The notes under the pieces were generated by a model. That model saw nothing but the letters and a program-made list of their open reading frames with translations, ran no database searches and had not been told where the DNA came from. 64,000 nucleotides of DNA from NCBI RefSeq assembly GCF_001449115.1, contig NZ_LAIJ01000001.1, forward strand, positions 372,001 to 436,000, read 5' to 3'. Both the position numbers and the translations under genes were made by a program. This stretch comes from Occallatibacter gabretensis (GTDB lineage Bacteria > Acidobacteriota > Terriglobia > Terriglobales > Acidobacteriaceae). Below, one piece after another: positions 16,636 through 25,321 of this stretch; position 1 is the stretch's first letter, and every line of letters begins with the position of its first letter.

Positions 16636-17060
16636 GCGCAGAAGTCCTCAAATACAGCATGGACCAGATCGAGTCCATGGAAGTCGCTCCCGGCACAGAG
16701 CACGAAAAACTCGAAGGCTGGATTCCTGAGCTGGTCTCGGACGATGATCTCCGCAACGCGCTGGAAAAAGCCTTCGACTACCGTGGCGATGTCGCCATCA
16801 CGCTCAAATCCGGCGAGCGCATTGACGCATTCATCTTCAATCGCCAAACTGGCGCCACGCTGTCCGACTCATACGTTCAGTATTTCACGCCCTCCGCACC
16901 CGACAAGCGCAAACTCAGCTACGCCCAAATTGCGCGCCTCGAGTTCTCCGGCCGCGACACCGCAGTCGGCAAGCGCTGGGAAGACTGGGTAGGCGCTTAC
17001 AATGAGCGCAAAGCCGCCGGCGAAAAAAACATCGCACTGCACCCGGAGAAGCTCGACTAA
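16632..17060 (+). CDS. Unknown 142-aa protein in the hopanoid operon
   Basis: No known family recognised. It is a soluble acidic protein with no signal peptide or membrane segment. It opens with a helix (MDQIESMEVAPGTEHEKLEGW), followed by a likely small beta-barrel part (YRGDVAITLKSGERIDAFIFN, in part, then YVQYFTPSAPDKRKLSYAQIARLEFSGRD, in part). That strand pattern recalls Sm-like or SH3-like folds. The last residues include WEDWVGAYNERK. Its start overlaps the hpnH stop (ATGA), and hpnA follows after 9 bases. Tight coupling to hpnH suggests a role as partner or regulator of side-chain synthesis; this is inference. Confidence 0.85.
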   Translation: MSAEVLKYSMDQIESMEVAPGTEHEKLEGWIPELVSDDDLRNALEKAFDYRGDVAITLKSGERIDAFIFNRQTGATLSDSYVQYFTPSAPDKRKLSYAQIARLEFSGRDTAVGKRWEDWVGAYNERKAAGEKNIALHPEKLD

Positions 17061-17069
17061 CTCCGCTCT

Positions 17070-18086
17070 ATGAAAGTATTCATCACCGGCGCCACCGGCT
17101 TCGTAGGCCATCATGTAGCGAAGGCCCTCGCAGCCCAGGGCGCCGAACTTCTGTTTCTCGTCCGCAAATCAAGCAATCTCTCGAACCTCGAAGGTATCCC
17201 CGGCGAAACCATCGTAGGCGACCTGCTGAATCCAACCTCCTACGCCCCCGCGCTCGCCAACTGTGAAGCCGTCCTCCACGTCGCCGCGGACTACCGCCTC
17301 TGGATTCGCGATCCCGAAACCATGTACCGCGCCAACGTTGACGGTACCCGTGATCTCCTCCGTGCCGTCCATAAAGCAGGCGTCCGCCGCGTCGTCTACA
17401 CCTCCTCCGTCGCCACCATGCACTTCCGCACAGACGGTGTAGTCGTCAACGAGGACACTCCCGTCTCCCTCGCCGACATGGTCGGCCACTACAAGCGTTC
17501 CAAGTTCCTTGCCGAGCAGCAGGCCATCGCAGCCGCGCAGGACGGCCAGCAAGTCATCATCCTCAATCCCACCACTCCCATTGGTCCCAACGATTCCAAG
17601 CCCACACCCACCGGACGCATCTTCGTCGACTTCCTCAACCGCAAATTTCCCGCCTACATGGACACTGGCCTCAATCTCGTCGATGTAGCCGAAGTCGCCA
17701 AAACCCACGTTGACGCGCTCACCCTCGGCACGTCCGGCCGCCGATATATCCTCGGTGGGGAAAATCTCACCCTCAAGCAGATCCTCGACAAGATGTCCGC
17801 CATCACTGGCATCCCATCACCGACGGTCAAAATACCCTTCGCAGTCGCTGCTACATATGCTTTCTTCGAGGAAACCATCACGGGCCGCATCCGCGGCAAA
17901 GACCCCCGCGCCACACTCGAAGAAGTCCGCATGGGCCGCAAAAAAATGTTCGCCTCCTCCGCCCGCGCCCAACAGGAACTCGGCTTCCGCATCGCACCCG
18001 TCTATCCCGCCATGCGCGCCGCAATCGATTGGTTCCAAACCCATGGTTTCGCTCCAAGGGTGCCCACTACGAAGGACACACAATGA
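17070..18086 (+). CDS. hpnA: Hopanoid-associated sugar epimerase-like protein HpnA
   Basis: 338 aa. An NAD(P)-dependent extended short-chain dehydrogenase of the dihydroflavonol-reductase/epimerase type. The nucleotide-binding motif is GATGFVG (about 7-13). The catalytic set is VYTSSVATM with Ser, then HYKRSKF with the Tyr-X3-Lys pair. Family members cluster with hopanoid genes; the exact substrate is not settled, with a side-chain sugar likely. The protein is full length. Its stop overlaps the hpnG start (ATGA). Confidence 0.92.
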   Translation: MKVFITGATGFVGHHVAKALAAQGAELLFLVRKSSNLSNLEGIPGETIVGDLLNPTSYAPALANCEAVLHVAADYRLWIRDPETMYRANVDGTRDLLRAVHKAGVRRVVYTSSVATMHFRTDGVVVNEDTPVSLADMVGHYKRSKFLAEQQAIAAAQDGQQVIILNPTTPIGPNDSKPTPTGRIFVDFLNRKFPAYMDTGLNLVDVAEVAKTHVDALTLGTSGRRYILGGENLTLKQILDKMSAITGIPSPTVKIPFAVAATYAFFEETITGRIRGKDPRATLEEVRMGRKKMFASSARAQQELGFRIAPVYPAMRAAIDWFQTHGFAPRVPTTKDTQ

Positions 18087-18781
18087 CCCGGGTCGCTATC
18101 CTCGCCGCCTTCCCCGGCGAACTCAAGCCCCTCGTCCGCGGCTGGCCGCATAGCGTCCGCGCCGGTGTCCACTTCTGGGCACAGCGCAATGAGGAAGAGG
18201 AATGGATTGCCGCCTGCGCCGGAGCCGGCCAGCCCGCAGTGACCCGCGCCTTCGCCGCCCTTGAAGACGGCGGCCCCATCGACCTCGTCTTTTCCATCGG
18301 CTGGGCGGGCGCGCTTCGCGACAATCTGCCCACTGGTTCGGCCCACAACGTCGCCGGCGTCATCGACATCCGCACCGGCGAGCGCTTCCGATGCGATGCG
18401 GAAGCTGGCAGTCTTTGGCTCGCCACCAGCCCCCGCGTCGCCGACGAAAAGGAAAAGCTCCGCCTCGCCTCTACTTACAATGCCGCTCTCGTCGATATGG
18501 AAGCTGCCGCCATCGCGCGTCTCGCCGCCATGCGGGGCGTCCCCTTTTACGCCATCAAGGGTGTCAGCGACTCGCTGCACGCAAAACTCCCTGATTTCAA
18601 CCAATTCATCGCCGCCGACGGCCGTATGCTCACGGGCAAATTGATTATTCATGTTCTTCCGCGCCCCTGGCACTGGCCTGCACTCATCCAAATGGGCGAA
18701 AATAGTAAAAAGGCTGCGAGAAGCATCGCCGAAACATTGCACAGCTTTCTCGCCAAGCAGAACAACAGCGAAGTCACCTAA
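18083..18781 (+). CDS. hpnG: Adenosylhopane nucleosidase/phosphorylase HpnG
   Basis: 232 aa, nucleoside-phosphorylase fold. HpnG removes adenine from adenosylhopane to leave a (phospho)ribosylhopane. Visible family features are ILAAFPGELKPL at the start, ACAGAGQPAVTRAF, LVFSIGWAGAL, the VDMEAAAIARLA motif that contacts the ribose, and the purine-site stretch YAIKGVSDSL. The ATG at 18083 overlaps the hpnA stop. Its own TAA overlaps the ATG of the next gene (TAATG), so the downstream dehydrogenase is likely made in step with it. Confidence 0.93.
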   Translation: MTRVAILAAFPGELKPLVRGWPHSVRAGVHFWAQRNEEEEWIAACAGAGQPAVTRAFAALEDGGPIDLVFSIGWAGALRDNLPTGSAHNVAGVIDIRTGERFRCDAEAGSLWLATSPRVADEKEKLRLASTYNAALVDMEAAAIARLAAMRGVPFYAIKGVSDSLHAKLPDFNQFIAADGRMLTGKLIIHVLPRPWHWPALIQMGENSKKAARSIAETLHSFLAKQNNSEVT

Positions 18782-19911
18782 TGCCCACTCAAGTCGCTAA
18801 CTCCGAATCTCTCGTCACCGCGGCGCTATCCAGCACCATGCGCGCCGCCGTCTATCACAACATCAATGATGTCCGCCTCGAAACCGTCCCCGTGCCTTCC
18901 ATTGGCCCCGGCGAGCTGCTCGTTCGCATCGCCACCTGCGGCGTCTGCGGAACTGATCTCAAGAAGATTCATCTCGGCTCCCACTCCGCGCCGCGTATCT
19001 TTGGGCACGAGATGGCAGGAACCATCGTCGCCGCCGGGAAAGGCGTTACAAAGTTCGCTCTCGGTCAGCGCGTCATGGTCTATCACCATGTCCCCTGCGG
19101 CCAGTGCTACTACTGCCGCAAGAACACCCCCGCGCAGTGCCCGCTGTACAAGAAAACCGGAGCCACTGCGGGCTTCGAGGCCTCCGGCGGCGGCTTCGCC
19201 GAGTACATCCGCGTCATGGACTGGATCGTCGCCGGTGGTGGTGTTGTCGCCATCCCTGACGGCGTCCCCTTCGAGCAGGCCGCTTTCATTGAGCCCGTCA
19301 ACACTGTCCTCAAAGGCGTCAAGCTGCTCAATCTTCGGCCGGACGATACCGTTCTCGTCATCGGCCAGGGCCCCATCGGCCTCATGCACGCCGTTCTTGC
19401 GCATCGTCTTGGCGCGCGCGTACTCACCTCGGACCTATATCCTGAACGCCATGCCATCGCCGCAGGCTTCGGTCTCACCAATCCCATCCACGCCGGTGAG
19501 GAGAACGTCGCCGATCGTGTCAAATCTGAGACTGAAGGCCGCGGAGCCGACGCTGTCGTCCTTGCCGTCGGCGGTAATGCACTGATCAAAACCGCCATGG
19601 ACGCCTGCCGCATGGGGGGCCGCGTCATGCTCTTCGCACAGACCCAGCACGGGGAAGCTACCTTCGATCCCGGCGCAGTTTGCGTCGACGAAAAGACTCT
19701 TCTCGGCTCCTATTCATCCTCATTCGACATTGCCAATGAAGTCTCCGATCTCGTCTTCAATGGCTACCGCAATGGCTTCGATCTCACCCGGCTCATCTCC
19801 CATCGCTTCTCGCTCGAAGACGCCATCCAGGCTATCGATGTAGCCTCGCACCCCAAAGCTGATTCGATGAAGATTATGATTGAACCGGTACCGGGCAGAG
19901 GAGGAGAGTAG
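18781..19911 (+). CDS. Zinc-dependent medium-chain dehydrogenase 1 in the hopanoid operon
   Basis: 376 aa, MDR superfamily (alcohol, sorbitol or threonine dehydrogenase type). Catalytic-zinc residues are Cys56 in CGVCGTDLK and His76-Glu77 in GHE. The structural-zinc lobe is Cys106, 109, 112 and 120 (PCGQCYYCRKNTPAQC). The NAD(P) motif GQGPIG is at 195-200. All key residues are present, so it should be active. The first 19 residues precede the family start MRAAVYH; the TAATG overlap with hpnG supports the longer form, and the ATG at 18838 is the alternative. Lying right after hpnG, it is a candidate for reducing ribosylhopane or its aldehyde form toward bacteriohopanetetrol (inference). Confidence 0.9.
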   Translation: MPTQVANSESLVTAALSSTMRAAVYHNINDVRLETVPVPSIGPGELLVRIATCGVCGTDLKKIHLGSHSAPRIFGHEMAGTIVAAGKGVTKFALGQRVMVYHHVPCGQCYYCRKNTPAQCPLYKKTGATAGFEASGGGFAEYIRVMDWIVAGGGVVAIPDGVPFEQAAFIEPVNTVLKGVKLLNLRPDDTVLVIGQGPIGLMHAVLAHRLGARVLTSDLYPERHAIAAGFGLTNPIHAGEENVADRVKSETEGRGADAVVLAVGGNALIKTAMDACRMGGRVMLFAQTQHGEATFDPGAVCVDEKTLLGSYSSSFDIANEVSDLVFNGYRNGFDLTRLISHRFSLEDAIQAIDVASHPKADSMKIMIEPVPGRGGE

Positions 19912-19918
19912 TCGCATC

Positions 19919-20962
19919 ATGGCCTCCACCATGCAAGCCGCGGTTCTTCACGGGCGCGAAGACATTCGCATCGAGCAGGTTCCTGTGCCCAGCGCAGCCC
20001 CGGGCGAGCTCATCGTCCGTGTTGGCGCAGCGCTCACCTGCGGAACCGATCTCAAGGTCTTCCGCCGCGGCTATCATGCGCGCATGATCGTGCCGCCAGC
20101 ACTCTTCGGTCATGAGCTTGCAGGAACCGTTGTCGAAGCCGGCCCCGGCATATCGGAGTTCAAGGCCGGCGACCGCGTAGTAGCGCTCAACTCCGCCCCC
20201 TGCGGCCAGTGCTACTTCTGTCTCCGCAGCCAGGAAAATCTCTGCGACGATCTTCTCTTCAACAACGGCGCTTACGCTGAATTCATCCGCATTCCCGCCC
20301 GCATCGTTGAAAAGAACACGCTGCATATCCCGGACCATGTCCCGTTCGAACACGCCGCACTCACGGAGCCTCTAGCCTGCGCCGTACACGGCTTCGTCGA
20401 TTCGCAGGCCCGCGCCGGAGACACTGTTGCCGTCATCGGCGGCGGTCCGCTCGGCCTCATGATTCTCCACGTCGCCGCCCTCTCCGGTTGTGAAGCCATC
20501 GCTCTTGTCCGCCATCCCGGCCAGGCAGAGGCTGCAAAGCAGCTCGGCGCGGCGCACGTCGTACAGACTCGTACCATCCGCCAAGCCATCAAGCAGACTC
20601 GCACCCTCACGCCCAACAATCGCGGCGTGGATATCGCCATTGAGGCCGTCGGCGTCCCTGAGGCCTGGGAGGAAGCCATTGAGCTCGTCCGCAAAGGCGG
20701 CATCGTCAACTTCTTCGGCGGTCCGCCCGCAGATTCCCGCGTCTCGCTCGATACCAACCGCATCCATTACAACGACATCACCATGCGCGCCACCTTCCAC
20801 CACACTCCCGCCATCTGCCGTCGCTCGCTCGAACTCATCGCCAGCGGCCGCTTCCAGGCCGGAGCCTTCATCACAGGCCACGCGCATCTCTACGAGCTCA
20901 ACCGCGTCTTTGAAAAGCTCATGAACCGCAACGGCGAAATCAAAACCGTCATTGTTCCATGA
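19919..20962 (+). CDS. Zinc-dependent medium-chain dehydrogenase 2 in the hopanoid operon
   Basis: 347 aa, paralogous in layout to its upstream neighbour. Catalytic-zinc residues are Cys41 (CGTDLKVF) and His65-Glu66 (FGHELAG). Structural-zinc cysteines are 95, 98, 101 and 109 (PCGQCYFCLRSQENLC). The nucleotide motif GGGPLG is at 174-179. The ATG at 19919 has AGAGGAGGAG upstream inside the end of gene 1. The stop overlaps the hpnC start (ATGA). Two different intact dehydrogenases in one transcript suggest either a heteromeric enzyme or two consecutive redox steps on the hopanoid side chain. Confidence 0.9.
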   Translation: MASTMQAAVLHGREDIRIEQVPVPSAAPGELIVRVGAALTCGTDLKVFRRGYHARMIVPPALFGHELAGTVVEAGPGISEFKAGDRVVALNSAPCGQCYFCLRSQENLCDDLLFNNGAYAEFIRIPARIVEKNTLHIPDHVPFEHAALTEPLACAVHGFVDSQARAGDTVAVIGGGPLGLMILHVAALSGCEAIALVRHPGQAEAAKQLGAAHVVQTRTIRQAIKQTRTLTPNNRGVDIAIEAVGVPEAWEEAIELVRKGGIVNFFGGPPADSRVSLDTNRIHYNDITMRATFHHTPAICRRSLELIASGRFQAGAFITGHAHLYELNRVFEKLMNRNGEIKTVIVP

Positions 20963-21981
20963 GGCCACAAATGCCCACCGCCACCCACGTCACAGATAAC
21001 AGCGCTCTCTCCAACGATGAGCTGATCGAGCAAGGCTGGGCCGCACTTCCGCCTTCGTATCGAATTCCCGACACTGCGCCCACTCTGCCCGAAGCACAGG
21101 CATACTGCAAGGAACTCGCCGAGTCGCACTACGAAAACTTCCACGTCGCCTCATGGTTCCTGCCCAAAGCCCTGCGCCCGCACTTCCATTCCATCTACGC
21201 GTATTGCCGCATCTCAGATGATCTCGGTGATGAAGTTCCCAACGCAGCGCAGGCCCTCGCGCTCCTTGATCTCTGGGGCCGCGAGCTTGATGCTTGTTAT
21301 GAAGGCCACGCGCGGCATCCTGTCTTCGTCGCGCTCGCGGAAACCATCCGTATCTGCTCCATTCCCAAAGAACCCTTCGCGGATCTTCTCGTCGCCTTCC
21401 GTCAGGATCAGACCGTCAAACGCTTCGTCACCATCGACGACGTGCACGCCTACTGCCGCTTTTCTGCTAACCCCGTCGGCCGGCTCGTCCTTTACGCCTC
21501 CGGTGAAGTTACGCCCGCAACGCAGGAAGAATTCTTCCGTCTCTCTGACGCCACCTGCACCGCCCTCCAGCTCGCCAATTTCTGGCAGGACGTAAGCGTC
21601 GACTGGCTCAAAGGGCGCGTTTACTTCCCGCAGGCTGACATGCAGAAATTCGGCGTTACGGATGCAGCGATTGAGGAGGGAATTGCCACGCCCGAATTCC
21701 GTGCTCTTCTCAAGTACGAAGTTGATTCCGCGCGCAGCCTTTTTGAGCAAGGCATGCGGCTTATCGACAAGGTCAACCGCGATCTCGCGCTCGATCTCGA
21801 TCTTTTCAACCGCGGCGGTCTCGAAATCCTTCGCGTCATCGAGCAGCGCAACTACGATGTGCTCAGCGCCCGTCCCGCCATCAGCAAAGCCACCAAGCTG
21901 CAGCTTGCGCTACGCGCCGTCAGCGGCAAGCTCCTGCCATTTCTGCGTCGCAGCCCCGCCCGGGCAGGGAAGGCTGCTTGA
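20959..21981 (+). CDS. hpnC: Hydroxysqualene synthase HpnC
   Basis: 340 aa, squalene/phytoene-synthase fold. It converts presqualene diphosphate to hydroxysqualene. The first aspartate-rich motif lies in YAYCRISDDLGDE and the second in NFWQDVSVDWLKGRVY (in part). The N-terminal SHYENFHVASWFLPK is typical of HpnC rather than HpnD. The ATG at 20959 overlaps the stop of the dehydrogenase. The stop overlaps the TTG start of hpnD (TTGA), so hpnC, hpnD and the dehydrogenases form one translational chain. Confidence 0.94.
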   Translation: MRPQMPTATHVTDNSALSNDELIEQGWAALPPSYRIPDTAPTLPEAQAYCKELAESHYENFHVASWFLPKALRPHFHSIYAYCRISDDLGDEVPNAAQALALLDLWGRELDACYEGHARHPVFVALAETIRICSIPKEPFADLLVAFRQDQTVKRFVTIDDVHAYCRFSANPVGRLVLYASGEVTPATQEEFFRLSDATCTALQLANFWQDVSVDWLKGRVYFPQADMQKFGVTDAAIEEGIATPEFRALLKYEVDSARSLFEQGMRLIDKVNRDLALDLDLFNRGGLEILRVIEQRNYDVLSARPAISKATKLQLALRAVSGKLLPFLRRSPARAGKAA

Positions 21982-22904
21982 CCTCTTCAGACTCGACGCA
22001 GGCGCTCACACTTGAGAGCGCCTATGCCATCTGCTGTGCTATCGCAAAGCGCGAGGCCAAGAATTTCTATTACTCTTTCGTCGCCCTGCCTGCTCCGCGC
22101 CGCAACGCCATCTGCGCCATCTACGCCTTCATGCGCAAGGCCGATGATCTGTCTGACGATGAATCCCTCCCGCGTGACGAGCGTCGCCACAATCTCGACA
22201 CGTGGCTCGCTGGCTGGCGCACTGCCGCAAGCGGCCAACCTACAGCCGACCCCGTCTTCTTTGCCGTTCGCGATGCCGTGCAGCGCTTCAACATCCCACT
22301 CGCACTCCTCGACGAACTCGTTGCCGGCACCACCATGGATCTCGAAAATGCGCACAGCGATGCGCCCGACACCTATGCCACCTTCAGCGATCTCTATCGC
22401 TACTGCTATCTCGTCGCCTCGGTCGTAGGTCTCGTCTGCATCCGCATCTTCGGTTACACCGATCCGCGCGCCGAAAAGCTCGCCGAAGAAACCGGCATTG
22501 CATTCCAGCTCACCAACATTCTCCGCGACGTTCAGGAAGACGCCGAGCGCAACCGCGTCTATCTTCCCATTGAAGATCTCACTCGTCACGGTGTCCCGCT
22601 CGACTCGCTTTTACAGCGCTCTCCCTCCACGCCGCTAACGACAAACGAGCGTGCCCTTCTTGCTGAAATCGCACAGCGCGCCGAAAATTACTACAAGTCC
22701 GCGCAACAGCTTCTGCCGCTCATCGACCGTGAAAGCCGCCCCGCACTCTGGGTTCTCGTCAGTATTTATCACTCGCTGCTGAGGCGCATCGAATCCGCCA
22801 ACTACGATGTCTTTTCGCATCGCGCCAGTGTGCCCACCGCGCAAAAGCTCGGCATTCTCGGCCTTGGCATGGCCCGTATGGGCGCCGCAAGGCTCGGTCT
22901 GTAA
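21978..22904 (+). CDS. hpnD: Presqualene diphosphate synthase HpnD
   Basis: 308 aa, squalene/phytoene-synthase fold. It condenses two farnesyl diphosphates to presqualene diphosphate. Motifs are FYYSFVALPAPRRNAICAIYAFMRKADDLSDDE (in part), with the first Asp motif, and NILRDVQEDAERNRVYLP with the second. The start is a TTG whose last bases form the hpnC stop (TTGA); there is no ATG near the conserved N-terminus. Length is normal. hpnE follows after 13 bases. Confidence 0.94.
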   Translation: MTSSDSTQALTLESAYAICCAIAKREAKNFYYSFVALPAPRRNAICAIYAFMRKADDLSDDESLPRDERRHNLDTWLAGWRTAASGQPTADPVFFAVRDAVQRFNIPLALLDELVAGTTMDLENAHSDAPDTYATFSDLYRYCYLVASVVGLVCIRIFGYTDPRAEKLAEETGIAFQLTNILRDVQEDAERNRVYLPIEDLTRHGVPLDSLLQRSPSTPLTTNERALLAEIAQRAENYYKSAQQLLPLIDRESRPALWVLVSIYHSLLRRIESANYDVFSHRASVPTAQKLGILGLGMARMGAARLGL

Positions 22905-22917
22905 TCCTATCTCGTAG

Positions 22918-24351
22918 ATGACTCCCACTCCGCCCGCAAATCCGAAGACAGTAGCCGTCATCGGCGGCGGTGTTGCCGGCATGAGCGCAGCCTGCGCTCT
23001 CGCTGAAGGCGGACTCAAGGTCATTCTCGTCGAGAGAAGAAACTATCTCGGCGGCCGCGCCTCATCCTATCTGCATCCCGGCGTCAATGAAGTCATCGAC
23101 AACTGCGAGCACGCGCTGATCGGTGCCTACACCAATCTGCGCGGCTTCTATCGCCGGATCGGCGTCGAAGACAAGATTCATTGGTCACCGAATATCACTA
23201 TGATTGAGCCCGATGGTCATCGCACGATCTTGGGACCCTCGCCTTTGCCTGCGCCTCTGCATGGCCTGCCCCGGCTGCTGGCCGCACATGCATTTTCATT
23301 CGCAGACAAGCTAGCCTTGGCGCGCGCATTCACAGCAATGCTGCGGCCTGTTCCGGCGGACTCAAAGGAAAATCTCGCCGAGTGGCTCAAGCGTCATGGG
23401 CAGACGAAAGGCGCAATCGAGCGCTTCTGGAAGCTCGTCATCGCAAGCGCACTCAATTCCGATCTCGACAGGATTTCCGTTCAGTACGCGACAATGGTCA
23501 TTCGCGGCCTGTTCATGGATTCACCAGAAGCAGGCATGATGGGCGCAAGCACGGTGCCACTCAGCGATCTTCACAAAAGCGCCGAGCAGTTTCTCAACGC
23601 ACACGGCTCCAGTGTCCTATACAACACCAACGTCGAATCGCTTGAATGGGACGAAGAAACATCGACCTGGACAATCCACACCCGCAATAGCCCGCTTATA
23701 GCCGACCACGTCATCCTCGCACTCCCATTCGAGGCACTCAGCACGCTCCTGCCCAACATGCCTCCGGCAAAAGGTGTGGAAACGCTTGCAGATCAAATCG
23801 CGCAGCATGAACACTGGCCTATCTGTAGCGTGCATCTCTGGTTTGACCGCGAGATCACCGAGCTTGAAAGCGCGGTACTTCTAGATCGTGAGATTCACTG
23901 GCTCTATAACAAAGGCCTCATGCAGCCATGGAGCAAAGTGAAAGGAAGTTACATCGAGCTAGTCATCAGCGCCTCGCACTCTTTCGCTGCGCTTGAGCGC
24001 AAAGAAGCCATCGACCTCGCAGTAAGCGAACTCAAGGAATTCTTTCCCGCCGCTCGCGAAGCCAAACTCGAAAAAGCCGCCCTCATCAAGGAAGTCCGCG
24101 CCACCTTCGGCGTACCACCCGGGATCGACCAAGCGCGCCCGAATGAAATCTCGCCATGGCCAAACTGCTACCTCGCCGGCGACTGGATCGCCACCGGCTG
24201 GCCCTCCACCATGGAAAGCGCCGCCCGCGCCGGCCATCAAGCAGCCGAAACTCTCAGCAATACAATGGGAAATCGATCGAAGTATCTGGAAGCAGATATT
24301 AAGCCCCGAGGCCTGATGTCCGTACTGAACAAGCTAGTAGCTAAGAGCTAA
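22918..24351 (+). CDS. hpnE: Hydroxysqualene reductase (squalene-associated FAD enzyme) HpnE
   Basis: 477 aa, amine-oxidase/phytoene-desaturase-like flavoprotein. It reduces hydroxysqualene to squalene. The FAD-binding Rossmann motif is VIGGGVAGMSAACALAEGG (about 14-32), followed by the conserved RRNYLGGRASS. The C-terminal FAD contact is CYLAGDWIATGWPSTMESAARAG (in part). Full length. Last gene of the plus-strand hopanoid row; it converges with the DMT transporter pair, and the 18 bases between the stops leave little room for separate terminators. Confidence 0.93.
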   Translation: MTPTPPANPKTVAVIGGGVAGMSAACALAEGGLKVILVERRNYLGGRASSYLHPGVNEVIDNCEHALIGAYTNLRGFYRRIGVEDKIHWSPNITMIEPDGHRTILGPSPLPAPLHGLPRLLAAHAFSFADKLALARAFTAMLRPVPADSKENLAEWLKRHGQTKGAIERFWKLVIASALNSDLDRISVQYATMVIRGLFMDSPEAGMMGASTVPLSDLHKSAEQFLNAHGSSVLYNTNVESLEWDEETSTWTIHTRNSPLIADHVILALPFEALSTLLPNMPPAKGVETLADQIAQHEHWPICSVHLWFDREITELESAVLLDREIHWLYNKGLMQPWSKVKGSYIELVISASHSFAALERKEAIDLAVSELKEFFPAAREAKLEKAALIKEVRATFGVPPGIDQARPNEISPWPNCYLAGDWIATGWPSTMESAARAGHQAAETLSNTMGNRSKYLEADIKPRGLMSVLNKLVAKS

Positions 24352-24369
24352 AAGCTATCAGCTGCTCTT

Positions 24370-24768
24370 TCAGTGCGCCAGAAAATACATTCCGATGCAC
24401 ACCAGCACCGCTGCGGTCCATCTGCGCTTATCCACGTTCTCATGCAGAAAGAACTTCCCGGCAATCGCATTCGTGACCAGCGTCAGCGAGGCCGAAGCCG
24501 GCGCTACCAAACTCAGGTTCAGATGGTTCAGCGCAAAGAGCAGAGAGAAAAACGCCAGCGCCAGAAAACCTACGCCCGCAAAGAATAGCGGGCAAGTCAC
24601 CACGGCGCGAATCGCACCCGCCATTCCCGACTTCGCGCGAATCTCATCCAGGTCGCCAATTGACTTCATCGCCGCCGCAGTCAGCACTTCGCCGGCAGTC
24701 GATGCCAGCACGATAGCTGAAATCATCCCTGTGGCCGTCCACGGCCCGGTCGTTGAGGCAAGCATCAT
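24370..24768 (-). CDS. Half-size DMT/EamA-type transporter, subunit 2
   Basis: 132 aa with four predicted membrane helices: MISAIVLASTAGEVLTAAAM, then CPLFFAGVGFLALAFFSLLFAL (in part), SLVAPASASLTLVTNAIAG and WTAAVLVCIGMYFLA. This is a single EamA/SMR-like half, as in ArnE/ArnF or EmrE-type dimers. The ATG at 24768 overlaps the stop of the partner gene (ATGA), so the two are likely made together and form a heterodimer with unknown cargo. The location next to hpnJ suggests a lipid or lipid-sugar precursor, which is inference. Confidence 0.8.
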   Translation of the reverse strand: MMLASTTGPWTATGMISAIVLASTAGEVLTAAAMKSIGDLDEIRAKSGMAGAIRAVVTCPLFFAGVGFLALAFFSLLFALNHLNLSLVAPASASLTLVTNAIAGKFFLHENVDKRRWTAAVLVCIGMYFLAH

Positions 24769-25205
24769 CGCACTGCCTCCTCTTCTTCTATCGCCGCATC
24801 TTTCGCCGCAGGCCGCTCCGTCACCGCCGGCCCCTGCGCCACAAATCCCACGCCCACCGTAATTAAAGCAATTCCAGCCCATCGTTGCCATGAAATAGCT
24901 TCATGCAGCCAGAACTTCGATAGCACAGCCACAATCACATTCCCAAACGCAGTAGCCGGCAGCACAAACGTCAAATCCGCCCATGACAATGCCGTCAGAT
25001 AACTCGCAAAAAATCCAATCAACAGCGCAATCCCCGCCGCCACCCATGGCGTAAACACAGCGGTAATCAGCGTCCCAGGATGCTCCAGCGAAATCGCCGG
25101 CATCTTGCTCATCCCGCGCGACAGGCAAGCGTCCCCAAGTGGTGCGCACAGCGCCACCAGTCCCAGAATTGACCATTGGTGCGGAGTAAGTTTGGCCTGA
25201 GTCAT
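24765..25205 (-). CDS. Half-size DMT/EamA-type transporter, subunit 1
   Basis: 146 aa with four membrane helices: WSILGLVALCAPLGDACLS, TAVFTPWVAAGIALLIGFFASYL (in part), FVLPATAFGNVIVAVLSKFWL (in part) and WAGIALITVGVGFVAQ. An acidic tail (EEEEAVR) closes the chain. It pairs with the overlapping downstream gene. The ATG at 25205 is used; a TTG at 25208 would add one residue. It lies between hpnJ (117 bases upstream on the same strand) and hpnE (convergent). Confidence 0.8.
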   Translation of the reverse strand: MTQAKLTPHQWSILGLVALCAPLGDACLSRGMSKMPAISLEHPGTLITAVFTPWVAAGIALLIGFFASYLTALSWADLTFVLPATAFGNVIVAVLSKFWLHEAISWQRWAGIALITVGVGFVAQGPAVTERPAAKDAAIEEEEAVR

Positions 25206-25321
25206 CAACGAAATTAACAGTCCTGATTCATTGGATTCATCGGAAGGGAATTGGAATCAGTACAAAATGCAACGGAAGGAAGCGCTTCTGCGCCGCCCTC
25301 CGTTGAGGTTTCCGAGTCTGT

